A stretch of DNA of 64,000 bases from Streptomyces vietnamensis (GCF_000830005.1 NZ_CP010407.1:8072001-8136000); one strand, 5' to 3'; counted from the stretch's first letter, positions 42,428 through 51,084 are shown. Program-made: numbers and translations. Notes: generated by a model not told the origin, from the letters alone.

Positions 42428-44059
42428 ATGACCCGACCCACCCGTCGTACCGTCCTCGGCGCCGGACTCGCCGCCGCCGGCACCGGCCTGCTGACCGCCT
42501 GCTCCGGCAGCGGCACCGGTCACTCGTCCCACGGAAGCGGCGCATCGACGCCGACCGGTGACTACGTCACCCCCGACAGCAAGGAGGTCGGGGCGACCGA
42601 GGCGCTGCGCAAGCCCGGCCCCGAGCGCAAGGTGAGGCTCACCGCCGTCGAGACCCCGCTCGACCTCGGCGGCGGACGCACGGTCCGCTCCTGGGCGTAC
42701 GGGGACGAGCTCCCCGGCAAGGAGGTCCGGGTCACCGCCGGTGACACCCTCGCGCTCACCCTCGCCAACAACCTTCCCCGGGCCACGAGCATCCACTGGC
42801 ACGGACTCGCGCTGCGCAACGACATGGACGGCGTGCCCGGACTCACCCAGCGCGACATCAAGCCCGGCGGCTCCTTCGACTACCGCTTCACGGTCTCCCA
42901 CCCCGGCACGTACTGGCTTCACCCGCACTCCGGCGTCCAGCAGGACCGCGGCCTGTACGCGCCGCTGATCGTCGAGGACCCCAGGGAGCCCCTGAAGTAC
43001 GACAAGGAGTGGGTGATCGTCCTCGACGACTGGGTCGACGGCGTCGACGGCTCCACCCCGGACGCCGTGCTCGCCGAGCTCGGCAAGGGCATGGGCATGG
43101 GCGGCATGGACCACGGCGGCTCCGCCTCCGGGAGCATGGAGGGCCACGACATGTCGAACATGTCGATGACCTCGATGACCTCGATGACCTCGATGACCAC
43201 GAAGAAGTCCCCGTCCCCGAAGCCGGCCGGCCTCTCCCGCATGCTCATGGGCGCGAACAGCGATCTGCTCGGTGGCGACGCCGGAGACGTCGGGTACCCG
43301 CACTACCTGATCAACGGCCGTACGCCGCAGTCCCCGCAGACGTTCACCGCGAAGCCCGGCGACCGGATCCGGCTGCGGATCATCAACGCCGGGGGTGACA
43401 CCGCCTTCCGGGTCGCCCTCGGCGGACACCAGCTCACCGTCACCCACACCGACGGCTTCCCGGTCGAGCACACGCGGGCCGACGCGCTGCTGCTCGGCAT
43501 GGGCGAGCGCATCGACGCCCTCGTCACCGCCGGGAGCGGCACCTTCCCGCTGACCGCGCTCGCCGAGGGCAAGAGCCGCACCGCCCTCGCCGTCCTGCGC
43601 ACCGGCGGCGGAGCCGCGCCCGCCGCCGGTGCGCGCCCGAAGGAGCTGGACGGCAAGGTCGTGCACGGCGGCCGGCTCAAGGCCGCGGAGTCCGTGCGGC
43701 TCGAGCCGAGCCGGCCCGACCGCACCATCGAGTTCCATCTGACCGGCTCGATGACGAAGTACGACTGGGCCGTCAACGGCAAGAAGTACGACCCCGCTGT
43801 GCGCCACCCCGTCCGCTCGGGCGAGCGTGTCCGCCTGGCCTTCGTGAACAGCACGACGATGTGGCACCCGATGCACCTGCACGGCCACACGTACGCGCTC
43901 GCCGGCGGCGGTGCCCGCAAGGACACGTCCATCGTGCTGCCGGGCAAGCGGCTGGAGGTCGACTTCGACGCCGACAACCCGGGCCTGTGGATGATCCACT
44001 GCCACAACGTCTACCACGCCGAGTCCGGCATGATGACCGTCCTCGGCTACCTGAAGTAG
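42428..44059 (+). CDS. secreted multicopper oxidase with Met/His-rich insert
   Basis: A 543-residue three-domain-type oxidase. The twin-arginine signal RRTVLGAG is followed by a lipobox (LLTAC, Cys25), so it is probably a Tat-exported lipoprotein. Copper ligands are HWHG (123-126), HPHSG (165-169), HPMHLHGH (480-487) and HCHNVYHAESGMM (524-536), covering the type 1, 2 and 3 centres. Residues 221-257 form a Met/His-rich insert (MGMGGMDHGG, then repeated SMT), as in CueO-type cuprous oxidases, so Cu(I) detoxification is likelier than phenol oxidation (inference). ATG at 42428 is required for the Tat motif. Confidence 0.9.
   Translation: MTRPTRRTVLGAGLAAAGTGLLTACSGSGTGHSSHGSGASTPTGDYVTPDSKEVGATEALRKPGPERKVRLTAVETPLDLGGGRTVRSWAYGDELPGKEVRVTAGDTLALTLANNLPRATSIHWHGLALRNDMDGVPGLTQRDIKPGGSFDYRFTVSHPGTYWLHPHSGVQQDRGLYAPLIVEDPREPLKYDKEWVIVLDDWVDGVDGSTPDAVLAELGKGMGMGGMDHGGSASGSMEGHDMSNMSMTSMTSMTSMTTKKSPSPKPAGLSRMLMGANSDLLGGDAGDVGYPHYLINGRTPQSPQTFTAKPGDRIRLRIINAGGDTAFRVALGGHQLTVTHTDGFPVEHTRADALLLGMGERIDALVTAGSGTFPLTALAEGKSRTALAVLRTGGGAAPAAGARPKELDGKVVHGGRLKAAESVRLEPSRPDRTIEFHLTGSMTKYDWAVNGKKYDPAVRHPVRSGERVRLAFVNSTTMWHPMHLHGHTYALAGGGARKDTSIVLPGKRLEVDFDADNPGLWMIHCHNVYHAESGMMTVLGYLK
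43163..43198 (+). repeat. four perfect 9-bp repeats inside the oxidase gene
   Basis: Four perfect copies of TCGATGACC encode (Ser-Met-Thr)4 within the Met-rich insert of the oxidase. The number of copies could change by slippage without breaking the frame and would change the number of Met ligands. Confidence 0.88.
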
Positions 44060-44071
44060 AGACCGCGGTGA

Positions 44072-44103
44072 CACGGGAGCGGCCCGGCCCGGCCGCTCCC
44101 GTG
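44072..44103. terminator. bidirectional hairpin terminator
   Basis: Perfect 13-bp stem CACGGGAGCGGCC (44072-44084) with GGCCGCTCCCGTG (44091-44103) and a 6-base loop. It lies between the convergent oxidase and MFS genes and can end both transcripts. Confidence 0.87.
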
Positions 44104-44127
44104 CCCCTCCACCGGGAGGTCGGCAGG

Positions 44128-45324
44128 TCATTCCGCTCGTGGGGCGGCGGTGGTCGTTTCGTTGCGTCGCAGGAGCGCGATCGTGGTGCCGAGGGCGATG
44201 AGGAGGGCCAGTGCGGCGTATCCGTAGGTGAGGGTCGCCGCGGTGGCGATGGCGGCGACGAGGAGAGGACCGCCCGCGTCGCCGAGTTCACGGCCGAGTT
44301 CGGCGGCGCCCATGGTCTGGCCCATGCGTTCCTCGGGGGTGCTCGTGGCGAGGGCGGCGAAGCCGAGCGGGGTGATCAGGCCGGTGCCGGCGCCGATCAG
44401 GGTGGCGGAGAGCAGGACCCCGGTCAGACCGGGCAGCATGGCGCAGGCCAGACCCGCAGCGGTGAGGGCCAGGCCCGAGGTGAGGCCGGTCCGGGTGGTC
44501 AGGCGCTCCTCGTCGAGGGCGCGTCCGGCGTAGGGCTGGATGACGGCGGCGGTGGCGGCGAGGACGGAGACGGCGGCTCCGGTCGCGATGGTGCCGAGTC
44601 CCGCGGCGGCGCCGGAGACGGGAAGGAAGCCGACACCGACGGAGAGTGCGGCGGTCGCGGCGGCCAGTGCGGCGGTGGGGCCGAGGAAGACGGGGTCGGC
44701 CAGGCGGCGTGCCAGGTCGAGGACGGTCTGGCGCTGCTTGGGCAGCGGAGGTACTGCGGGAACGGCGAGTGCGGCCCACGCGGCGACGGCTGCGCCGAGT
44801 ACGGCGAGGACGGTGAAGAGGAGGCGCAGGCCACCGGCCCAGACCAGCAGTCCGCCGAGGAGGGGGCCGAGGGCGTAGCCGATGGACTTGTGGAAGCCGT
44901 AGCTGCCGAAGGCGCGGCCGCGCTTGGCCGCGGGGTTGAGGCGGGCGACGAGCGCCGAGGCGGACGGGGAGAAGGCGGAGGCGGCGGCACCCTGGCCGAG
45001 TCGGGCGGCCCACAGCCAACCGGGGCTGTCGGCCATGGCGTACAGGGTGGAGGCGGCGGCGAACGCGATTAGGCCGCTGATTAGCACGGGCTTGGCGCCG
45101 ATGCGGTCGGCCAGGCTCCCGAAGACGGGCTTGAGGAGCACTTCGGCGCCGTCGTAGAGGGCGAGCAGTCCGCCCAGGACGAGGAGGGAGGTGACGGCAT
45201 CCTCGGAGAAGGCGCCGAGGTTGGCGGCGATGCCGTGGGCCCCGAAGGCGGTGGTGAACCCGGCCGCGTACAGCGGCCACATCCGGGCCGCGGGAGCCGC
45301 CTGCCGGGCGGGGGTCGCGGTCAT
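44128..45324 (-). CDS. MFS transporter
   Basis: A 398-residue 12-helix major facilitator. The loop after helix 2 has GSLADRIGAKPVLISGL, the usual G-x-L-x-D-R-x-G-x-K motif, and a related loop FGSYGFHKSIGYALG follows helix 4. It resembles DHA1 multidrug or small-molecule exporters. ATG at 45324 overlaps the stop of an upstream gene remnant as ATGA, so it may once have been translated from a two-gene message. It is not obviously tied to the copper genes on the other strand. Confidence 0.85.
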   Translation of the reverse strand: MTATPARQAAPAARMWPLYAAGFTTAFGAHGIAANLGAFSEDAVTSLLVLGGLLALYDGAEVLLKPVFGSLADRIGAKPVLISGLIAFAAASTLYAMADSPGWLWAARLGQGAAASAFSPSASALVARLNPAAKRGRAFGSYGFHKSIGYALGPLLGGLLVWAGGLRLLFTVLAVLGAAVAAWAALAVPAVPPLPKQRQTVLDLARRLADPVFLGPTAALAAATAALSVGVGFLPVSGAAAGLGTIATGAAVSVLAATAAVIQPYAGRALDEERLTTRTGLTSGLALTAAGLACAMLPGLTGVLLSATLIGAGTGLITPLGFAALATSTPEERMGQTMGAAELGRELGDAGGPLLVAAIATAATLTYGYAALALLIALGTTIALLRRNETTTAAPRAE

Positions 45325-45512
45325 CGGGCGCCTCCCTCGTGGAGAACGGCGAAGACGCGCTCGGCGTAGTCCTCGCACACGGCCGCGCAGCTCTTGAGCC
45401 GGGTCGCGTCCTCGGGGCCGCGTCCCATGGCGTTGAGCGTCAGCGCCTGCCCCCCTGCCTTGTCCGTCAGCTCCAGGGCCCGGGCGATGCCCTCGGCGAA
45501 TGAAGGCTCGAC
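45321..45512 (-). pseudogene. 3' fragment of an unrecognised gene
   Basis: A 63-codon stretch ending at 45321 has strong Streptomyces codon bias (VEPSFAEGIARALELTDKAG, then CAAVCEDYAERVFAVLHEGG) and overlaps the MFS start by 4 bp like a normal operon partner. There is no start codon at its left end; the only in-frame ATG is internal and leaves about 35 codons. Upstream sequence (45513-45616) loses the coding signal. It looks like the tail of a deleted or rearranged gene. Two Cys in CAAVC are the only possible functional clue. A non-canonical start cannot be excluded. Confidence 0.5.
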
Positions 45513-45616
45513 ACAAGGACGAATGTAGCAATGGGGTACATCTGCTGGAGTGGCGAGCTTCCGAAGCGTTGCCCGATCTGTCCGGCTGGATCGGGCCGCC
45601 CGGGAACGCGGACCGG

Positions 45617-46453
45617 TCAGGCGCTGAGGACGCCCGTGCCGAGCAGGCCGAGGAGCAGTACGCCGACGATCACCCGGTAGACGACGAAGGCGTTGAAGGA
45701 GTGCCGGGCGACGTACTTGAGCAGCCAGGCGATGGAGGCGTAAGCGACGATGAAGGAGACCGCGGTCCCGACGACGAGCGGGGCGAGGCCGACGCCCGCG
45801 CCGACGGCGTCCTTGAGCTCGTAGACGCCGGCGCCGGTGAGGGCGGGGATGCCGAGGAAGAAGGAGAGGCGGGTGGCGGCGACCCGGTCGAGGTCCAGCA
45901 GGAGCGCGGTGGACATGGTGGCGCCGGAACGGGAGAAGCCGGGGAAGAGCAGGGCGAGGATCTGCGAGCAGCCGACGAGCATCGCGTCCTTGAACGAGGT
46001 GTCGTCCTCGCCGCGCTTGTGACGGCCCATCTGGTCGGCCACCCACATCACGCCGCTGCCGACGATCAGCGAGCCCGCGACCACCCACAGGGAGGCCAGC
46101 GGCCCTTCGATGAGCGGCTTGGCCGCGAGGCCCACCACCACGATCGGGATGGTCGCGAAGATGATCCACCACGCGAACTTGTAGTCGTGGTGGTAGCGCT
46201 CCTCCTTGTCGGCCAGGCCGCGTCCCCAGGCGGTGACGATGCGGACGATGTCCTTGAAGAAGTACAGGAGGACGGCGGCGATGGCGCCGACCTGGATGAC
46301 GGCGGAGAAACCGACCACGGAAGGGTCGTCGACCGGGATGCCCATGAGCCCCTCGGTGATCTTGAGGTGGCCGGTTGAGGAGATGGGCAGGAATTCGGTG
46401 ACGCCCTCGACGATGCCGAGGATGGTGGCCTGACCGAGGCTGATGGCGCTCAT
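45617..46453 (-). CDS. uppP: undecaprenyl-diphosphatase (BacA/UppP family)
   Basis: A 278-residue membrane phosphatase with about eight helices. The two catalytic loops are visible: EGVTEFLPISSTGHL at 16-30 and FPGFSRSGATMSTALLLD near 165-182. It removes a phosphate from undecaprenyl diphosphate on the outer face of the membrane so the lipid can be reused by peptidoglycan and exopolysaccharide synthesis. ATG at 46453 is the first codon of the standard N-terminus. It lies 47 bp after dedA on the same strand, probably one transcript. Confidence 0.94.
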   Translation of the reverse strand: MSAISLGQATILGIVEGVTEFLPISSTGHLKITEGLMGIPVDDPSVVGFSAVIQVGAIAAVLLYFFKDIVRIVTAWGRGLADKEERYHHDYKFAWWIIFATIPIVVVGLAAKPLIEGPLASLWVVAGSLIVGSGVMWVADQMGRHKRGEDDTSFKDAMLVGCSQILALLFPGFSRSGATMSTALLLDLDRVAATRLSFFLGIPALTGAGVYELKDAVGAGVGLAPLVVGTAVSFIVAYASIAWLLKYVARHSFNAFVVYRVIVGVLLLGLLGTGVLSA

Positions 46454-46500
46454 CAAGGTCCTGTCTGGGGAGGGGGGCGGGTACGGGTGCGGGCGTGTGG

Positions 46501-47151
46501 TCAGCGACCGGCGCCCGCGCGGCGCGCGGCCCGGCGGGCGCGCCGGAACTCCACGGCGAGCGGGAGCAGGGAGACGGCGACGATCGCCGCGATCGCCGGG
46601 AGGAGGTAGTGGTCGACGTCGGGGATGCTGGAGCCGAGGACGTAGCCGCCGAGGACCAGGCCCGTCGTCCACACGAGGCCGCCCGCGATCTGCCAGAGGG
46701 CGAAGGTGCGGGCGGGCACGCCGACCATGCCGGCGAGGGGGTTGAGGACGGTGCGGACCACGGGCAGGAAGCGGGCCAGGACGATGGCCTTGCCGTGGCC
46801 GTAGCGGGCGAGCAGGTCCTCGGCGCGGGCGGCGCCCTCGCGCAGATGACGGCTACGGGTGCGCTCGAGGAGGACTCGGCCGGCTCGGGCGCCGATCAGG
46901 TAGCCGGTCTGGGCGCCGAGGAGGGCACCGGCCGCGGCAGCGGCGAGGACGCCGGGGAGGGAGAGGTGGATGCCGCCCGAACCGCCGGTGCCTGCCGCGC
47001 ACAGCAGGCCCGCGGTGAACAGCAGGGAGTCGCCGGGCAGGAAGAAGCCGATCAGCAGGCCGGTCTCGGCGTACAGCACGAGGAAGACGCCGACCGTGCC
47101 GAAGGCGGTCAGCAGGGATGTGGCATCCAGCGGGTTGAGGGCCTGGGGCAC
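46501..47151 (-). CDS. DedA family membrane protein (candidate undecaprenyl-phosphate flippase)
   Basis: A 216-residue DedA protein. Landmarks are ETGLLIGFFLPGDSLLFTAG near 28 and ARFLPVVRTVLNPLAGMVGV near 128, the conserved F/G-R-x-x-P motif, within a re-entrant membrane fold. Some DedA proteins are now known to return undecaprenyl phosphate to the inner leaflet. GTG at 47151 has GGAAGGA 8 bp upstream; an ATG at 47229 would lie within the blaI operator region and is unlikely. It is divergent from blaI, so it is probably under BlaI control together with uppP. Confidence 0.85.
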   Translation of the reverse strand: MPQALNPLDATSLLTAFGTVGVFLVLYAETGLLIGFFLPGDSLLFTAGLLCAAGTGGSGGIHLSLPGVLAAAAAGALLGAQTGYLIGARAGRVLLERTRSRHLREGAARAEDLLARYGHGKAIVLARFLPVVRTVLNPLAGMVGVPARTFALWQIAGGLVWTTGLVLGGYVLGSSIPDVDHYLLPAIAAIVAVSLLPLAVEFRRARRAARRAGAGR

Positions 47152-47230
47152 CTGGGGTTCCTTCCTGCCGCGGGCGAGCCGGGCGGCTGTCGCCGGGCAC
47201 GGGGGCGTGGCACACTCGTGGAACAGCATT

Positions 47231-47265
47231 TACGCGTGCGTAGAACTTCTACGCGACTGTAGAAG
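47231..47265. promoter_or_regulatory. overlapping BlaI-type operators between dedA and blaI
   Basis: Three interlocked inverted repeats share the half-site GCGTAGA/TCTACGC: TACGC-GT-GCGTA (47231-47242), GCGTAGAA-C-TTCTACGC (47238-47254) and CTTCTAC-N6-GTAGAAG (47246-47265). They lie 23 bp before the blaI start and 79 bp before dedA, and resemble BlaI boxes (TACTACA-N-TGTAGTA type) in spacing and TAC/GTA cores. They probably control both directions. Confidence 0.74.
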
Positions 47266-47288
47266 ATGGTCGGGAGAACGACAAACCC

Positions 47289-47681
47289 ATGGACGCGAAC
47301 ACGCGCGATCAGGCATCCAGGCGGCCCAACGGCGCCCGGGAGACGCAGATCCTCGAACTGCTCCAGCAGGCCGACGGCGCCCTGACGCCCGGCGAGGTCG
47401 CCGAGCGGCTCGGCGGGGAACTCACGTACAGCACCGTCGTGACGATCCTGACCCGCATGCACGGCAAGCAGATGCTGCACCGCTCCCCGCGCGGCCGGGC
47501 CTACGCGTACGAGCCGGTCACCGACGAGGCCGGCTTCGCCGCCCGCCGGATGCGCTCGGTCCTGGACGACCGGCCCGACCGCGAGGCCGTCCTCGCCCGC
47601 TTCGCCGACGAGCTCTCCGACTCCGACGCCGAGCTCCTGCGCCAGATGCTCGGCGACGCCGGCAGCGGCGACCCACGGTAA
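47289..47681 (+). CDS. blaI: BlaI/MecI/CopY family repressor
   Basis: A 130-residue winged-helix repressor. The DNA-binding half is ETQILELLQQADGALTPGEV followed by LTYSTVVTILTRMHGKQMLH, the MarR/BlaI recognition helix region. The C-terminal half (from about 85) is the helical dimer domain (FADELSDSDAELLRQMLGDA), where the sensor protease normally cleaves. It is 10 bp upstream of the blaR1-like gene. It should repress itself, its partner and probably dedA-uppP through the adjacent palindromes. Binding targets are inferred. Confidence 0.9.
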   Translation: MDANTRDQASRRPNGARETQILELLQQADGALTPGEVAERLGGELTYSTVVTILTRMHGKQMLHRSPRGRAYAYEPVTDEAGFAARRMRSVLDDRPDREAVLARFADELSDSDAELLRQMLGDAGSGDPR

Positions 47682-47691
47682 GGAGCCCCCC

Positions 47692-48624
47692 TTGCGCTTC
47701 GCCGTCTACCTTCCGCTGCTGCTGCCGCTGCTCGCACCGCTCGGCGCCCGCCTCATCGCCGAGCGGTGCGAACCGCGCCTGGCCACCTGGCTGCTCACCG
47801 CCTCCGCGCTCGTCCTCGGCGCGGCGAGCACCCTGTGCCTCGGCCTGCTCGCCTTCACCGGTCTCGTCCGCCTCCCGCAGCTGGCCGCCCTCGGCCACTG
47901 GGCCCCGCTCACCGCACACGACGACCCGGCCGCGCTGCCCGTCGCGCTGGCGGCCGGCCTGCTCCTGGGCGGCGCCACCGTCATGGCCGTACGGCTCCTG
48001 CTCCGACGCGTTCGCTCGCTCGCCGCGGCGGCCCTCGAAGCGGCCTGCATGCCCGCCCGCGACGGCCTGGTCGTCATCGACGACGAGGCTCCCGACGCCT
48101 TCGCGCTGCCCGGGCTTCCCGGCCGCGTCGTCGTCTCCACCGGCATGCTGGACACCCTGGACGCGGCCGAGCACCGCATCCTGCTGGCCCACGAACGCGC
48201 CCACCTGACAGCCCACCACTACGCGTTCGTGGCCCTCGCCCAGCTCGGTGCGGCCGCCAACCCGCTCCTGCGCCCCCTCGCCCGGGCCGTCACGTACACG
48301 ATCGAACGCTGGGCCGACGAGAACGCCGCCACCGCCACCGGTGACCGGCGCAAGGTCGCCCAGACCGTCGGCAAGGCCGCGCTCGCCGCCCGCCGCACCC
48401 TGGCCCGCACCCCGGGCGGAGCGCTCGCCTTCCTCGGACGCCGCGACCGCCGGCCCTCCGCCGGCCCCGTACCGCGCCGCGTCGCCGCCCTCCTCGCACC
48501 ACCTCTCGGCCTCCACCCCGTCCTCGCGACAGCCACAGCAGCCGTGCTCGCCGCCGCGACCCTCGCCTCGGCCGAGGCGGTCCACGACCTGCACCTGCTG
48601 CTACGGGCCGTAGGCACCTGGTAG
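47692..48624 (+). CDS. BlaR1-like M56 membrane metallopeptidase
   Basis: A 310-residue protein with helices near 5-20, 30-58 and 83-101, then the protease domain with zinc motif HERAH (167-171) and a third-ligand-like ERWADENAA at 205-213, and a last hydrophobic segment near 270-295. It lacks the extracellular penicillin-binding domain of staphylococcal BlaR1, as is usual in actinobacteria, so the signal it senses is not obviously a beta-lactam. Start is TTG at 47692 with AAGGAG 7 bp upstream. It should cleave the BlaI encoded just before it. Confidence 0.86.
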   Translation: MRFAVYLPLLLPLLAPLGARLIAERCEPRLATWLLTASALVLGAASTLCLGLLAFTGLVRLPQLAALGHWAPLTAHDDPAALPVALAAGLLLGGATVMAVRLLLRRVRSLAAAALEAACMPARDGLVVIDDEAPDAFALPGLPGRVVVSTGMLDTLDAAEHRILLAHERAHLTAHHYAFVALAQLGAAANPLLRPLARAVTYTIERWADENAATATGDRRKVAQTVGKAALAARRTLARTPGGALAFLGRRDRRPSAGPVPRRVAALLAPPLGLHPVLATATAAVLAAATLASAEAVHDLHLLLRAVGTW

Positions 48625-48937
48625 GGCCACTGCGCGATCAACGAGGAGCCGCATCCGTCGTAGTCCTCGAAACGGGCCGGGCAGGCGCCGACGTGGGCGA
48701 AGCGCACCGATCCGCGGGGCGGGAGCGGGCCGCTCCAGGCCGGCCATCAGGCGCTGCGGGAGCCGCTCAGGAGCGGAAGCACCGGTCCCGCGGCCACCCC
48801 GAGGCCCACCGAGACGGTGGCGGCGGGATGGGCGACGCCCCGTGCCGGGAGGCCCCCGGCCGCGAGCGTGCTCGGCCCGGGGCGGCTCGCTCCGGCGACG
48901 GGCGGAACGACCGGCACGAGGGGGTCGGCCAGGAGGC
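48625..48937. other. intergenic region with no convincing gene
   Basis: About 310 bp between the blaR1-like gene and the ptsI terminator. A minus-strand frame from 48707 begins with coding-like codons (MRFAHVGACPARFEDYD) but runs into the blaR1-like gene and has no stop or partner; it may be a relic. I see no promoter or RNA gene. Confidence 0.5.
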
Positions 48938-48977
48938 GGGACGCGGCCGCACCGGAATGCCGGTGCGGCCGCGTCCC
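48938..48977 (-). terminator. ptsI terminator
   Basis: Perfect 18-bp stem GGGACGCGGCCGCACCGG (48938-48955) with CCGGTGCGGCCGCGTCCC (48960-48977) and a 4-base loop, starting 16 bp beyond the ptsI stop on the minus strand. No T-run, as is common in this genus. Confidence 0.9.
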
Positions 48978-48993
48978 GTCCTCGCGTCGCTCC

Positions 48994-50655
48994 TCATCGA
49001 CCTCCGGTGATCCTCGACCGGACCTTGTCGCGGGCATCGGCGGCGTCATCGGCGAACAGGGCCAGCTCGGCGAGTTCGCGGCACTCCGCGAGGGTGTGCG
49101 CGGCCAGTGCCGCCCGCACCTCGGGGAGCGAGGCGGGCGCGGCCGACAGGCTGGTGATCCCGAGGCCGACAAGCACCAGGGCGAGTGCGGGGTCGGCGGC
49201 CGCCTCCCCGCACACGCCGATCGGACGGCCGTGCTCGGCCGCGGACCGGGCGGCGGCGGCGACCAGCGCCAGCAGGGCCGGCTGCCACGGGTCGAGGAGC
49301 TCGGCGAGGGAGCCGAGCGTGCGGTCGGCCGCGAAGGTGTACTGGGCCAGGTCGTTGGTGCCGATGCTGAAGAAGTCGCAGACCTCCGCCAGCCGGTCGG
49401 TCCGCAGGGCGGCCGCCGGGACCTCGATCATCGCGCCGGCCAGCGGCAGACCGTGCGCGCGCACCAGGGCGGCGAACTCGGCGGCCTCGCGCGGGACCGA
49501 CACCATCGGGGCCATCACCCAGACCTGGGCGGTCGCGGCCTCGGCGGCTTCGGCGATCGCGGCGAGCTGGGTCGCCAGCAGCCCGGGGTCGCGGGCGGCG
49601 GTTCGCAGACCGCGGACGCCCAGGGCCGGGTTCTCCTCGTCGGCGGCCGTGACGAAGGGCAGCGGTTTGTCCGCGCCCGCGTCGAGCGTGCGGACGACCA
49701 CCCGGCGGCCGGCGAAGGCCGTGAAGACCTGCCGGTAGGCGGCGGCCTGTTCGGCGAGGTCGGGAGCCTCGGCACGGTCCAGGAAGAGGAACTCGGTGCG
49801 GAACAGGCCCACGCCCTCCGCGTCGGCCGCGGCCGCGCCGGCCAGCTCGTGCGGCGCACCGAGGTTGACGAGGAGCGCGACCGGATGGCCGTCCGCCGTC
49901 CGGCCCGGCCCCCGGACGCCGGCCGACAGCTCGCGGCGGCGGAGCTCCCGCTCGGCGGCCCGCGCGAGCGTCTCCGGGCTCGGGTCAGGCTCGACCACGC
50001 CGTCGGCGCCGTGCACCAGGACCTGTCGGCCGTCCTCGAGCTCCATGGCGCCGGCGCAGCCGACCACGGCGGGCACGCCGAGCGCCTTGGCGAGGATGGC
50101 CGTGTGGCTGGTCGGCCCGCCGCGGACGGTGACCACGGCCAGCACCCGGGCGGGGTCGAGCAGGGCCGTGTCGGCGGGCGCCAGGTCCTCGGCGACGAGG
50201 ACGTACGGGTGTCCCGGGTCGGGCAGGCCGGGCACGGGCAGGCCGAGCAGGTGCGCCACCGCGCGGTCGCGCAGGTCGTCCAGGTCGGCGGCGCGTTCCG
50301 CGAAATGACCGCCGGCGGCGACCAGCGCGGTGCGGAATCCGTCGAAGGCGGCGGCGAGCGCGTGGGCGCCATCGGTCCCCCGCTCGGCCAGGGCGGCCGC
50401 CTCGTCGGCGAGGACCGGGTCGGCGGCCATCATGGCCTGCGCGGCGAGCACCTCGGAGCCCGGGCCGCTCACGCGGGCGGCGCGCTCCTCCAGGTCGGCG
50501 ACGACCGCGCCGAGGGCGGCGTGGACCGCCGCCGCCTCCGCCGCCGGGTCGGCGACGGGCCTCGGGGCGGGCAGCGCGGGTACGGGCGCCATCCGCGCGA
50601 CCGGGCCTGCCGCGCTGCCGGTACCGACGCCGATCCCGCGGACCGGACCGCTCAT
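48994..50655 (-). CDS. ptsI: phosphotransferase system enzyme I
   Basis: A 553-residue EI that takes phosphate from phosphoenolpyruvate to its own His and on to HPr. The active His184 lies in GGPTSHTAILAKALGVPAVV. The C-terminal PEP-binding barrel has LFRTEFLFLDR near 293, SIGTNDLAQYTFAADRTLG near 437 and the catalytic Cys in IGVCGEAAADP near 480. ATG at 50655 overlaps the HPr stop, so the two are made together. Length is usual for EI. It lies in the same locus as its sugar-specific partner fruA. Confidence 0.95.
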   Translation of the reverse strand: MSGPVRGIGVGTGSAAGPVARMAPVPALPAPRPVADPAAEAAAVHAALGAVVADLEERAARVSGPGSEVLAAQAMMAADPVLADEAAALAERGTDGAHALAAAFDGFRTALVAAGGHFAERAADLDDLRDRAVAHLLGLPVPGLPDPGHPYVLVAEDLAPADTALLDPARVLAVVTVRGGPTSHTAILAKALGVPAVVGCAGAMELEDGRQVLVHGADGVVEPDPSPETLARAAERELRRRELSAGVRGPGRTADGHPVALLVNLGAPHELAGAAAADAEGVGLFRTEFLFLDRAEAPDLAEQAAAYRQVFTAFAGRRVVVRTLDAGADKPLPFVTAADEENPALGVRGLRTAARDPGLLATQLAAIAEAAEAATAQVWVMAPMVSVPREAAEFAALVRAHGLPLAGAMIEVPAAALRTDRLAEVCDFFSIGTNDLAQYTFAADRTLGSLAELLDPWQPALLALVAAAARSAAEHGRPIGVCGEAAADPALALVLVGLGITSLSAAPASLPEVRAALAAHTLAECRELAELALFADDAADARDKVRSRITGGR

Positions 50656-50924
50656 GCCGCTGCGTCGAGGTCGGAGGCGAGCAGGTCGGCGAGCGCCTTC
50701 AGCGAGTCCTGGGCCTGGTCGCCGGTCGCGGTGAGCTCCAGGGCCTCGCCGCAGCCGGCGGCGAGGGCGAGGACGGAGAGCAGGCTGCGGGCGTCGACCG
50801 GGGCCTGGCCCGGGCGGCCGACGGTGACCTTGACCGGCTGGCGGGCGGCGGCCTGGACGAACAGCGAGGCCGGGCGGGCGTGCAAGCCGCTCCGGGAGCC
50901 GACGGTGACCTGGATCGAGTGCAT
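50652..50924 (-). CDS. ptsH: HPr phosphocarrier
   Basis: A 90-residue HPr. The phosphorylated His15 is in GSRSGLHARPASLFV. The region where low-GC bacteria have regulatory Ser46 reads ARSLLSVLALAAGC, and there is no HPr-kinase gene here, so Ser regulation is unlikely. CAAGGA lies 8 bp before the ATG at 50924. The gene is driven by the promoter at 51085-51120 and is followed by the overlapping ptsI. Confidence 0.95.
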   Translation of the reverse strand: MHSIQVTVGSRSGLHARPASLFVQAAARQPVKVTVGRPGQAPVDARSLLSVLALAAGCGEALELTATGDQAQDSLKALADLLASDLDAAA

Positions 50925-51084
50925 GGAAGGTCCTTGGAGGAGAGCGGAGGAGACGAGCGCCGACCCGGGTGGGATCCGGGTCGGCGGGAGTGGACCACTG
51001 TGATCGGAACCCGGTCTCCGCAGTACGGGGGCGGTGGCGGAAGACCGGGCAGACCGTGGTTTCACGCCCGTTAGCGCGTTGTTT

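Noticed and set aside
48219..48707. Minus frame starting MRFAHVGACPARFEDYD
   Set aside because: The first 35 codons look coding, but the rest is antisense to the blaR1-like gene and no stop gives a sensible protein.
48747..49172. Minus-strand frame of 141 codons overlapping the ptsI end
   Set aside because: It spans the strong ptsI terminator and the ptsI gene end, and has no start site of its own.
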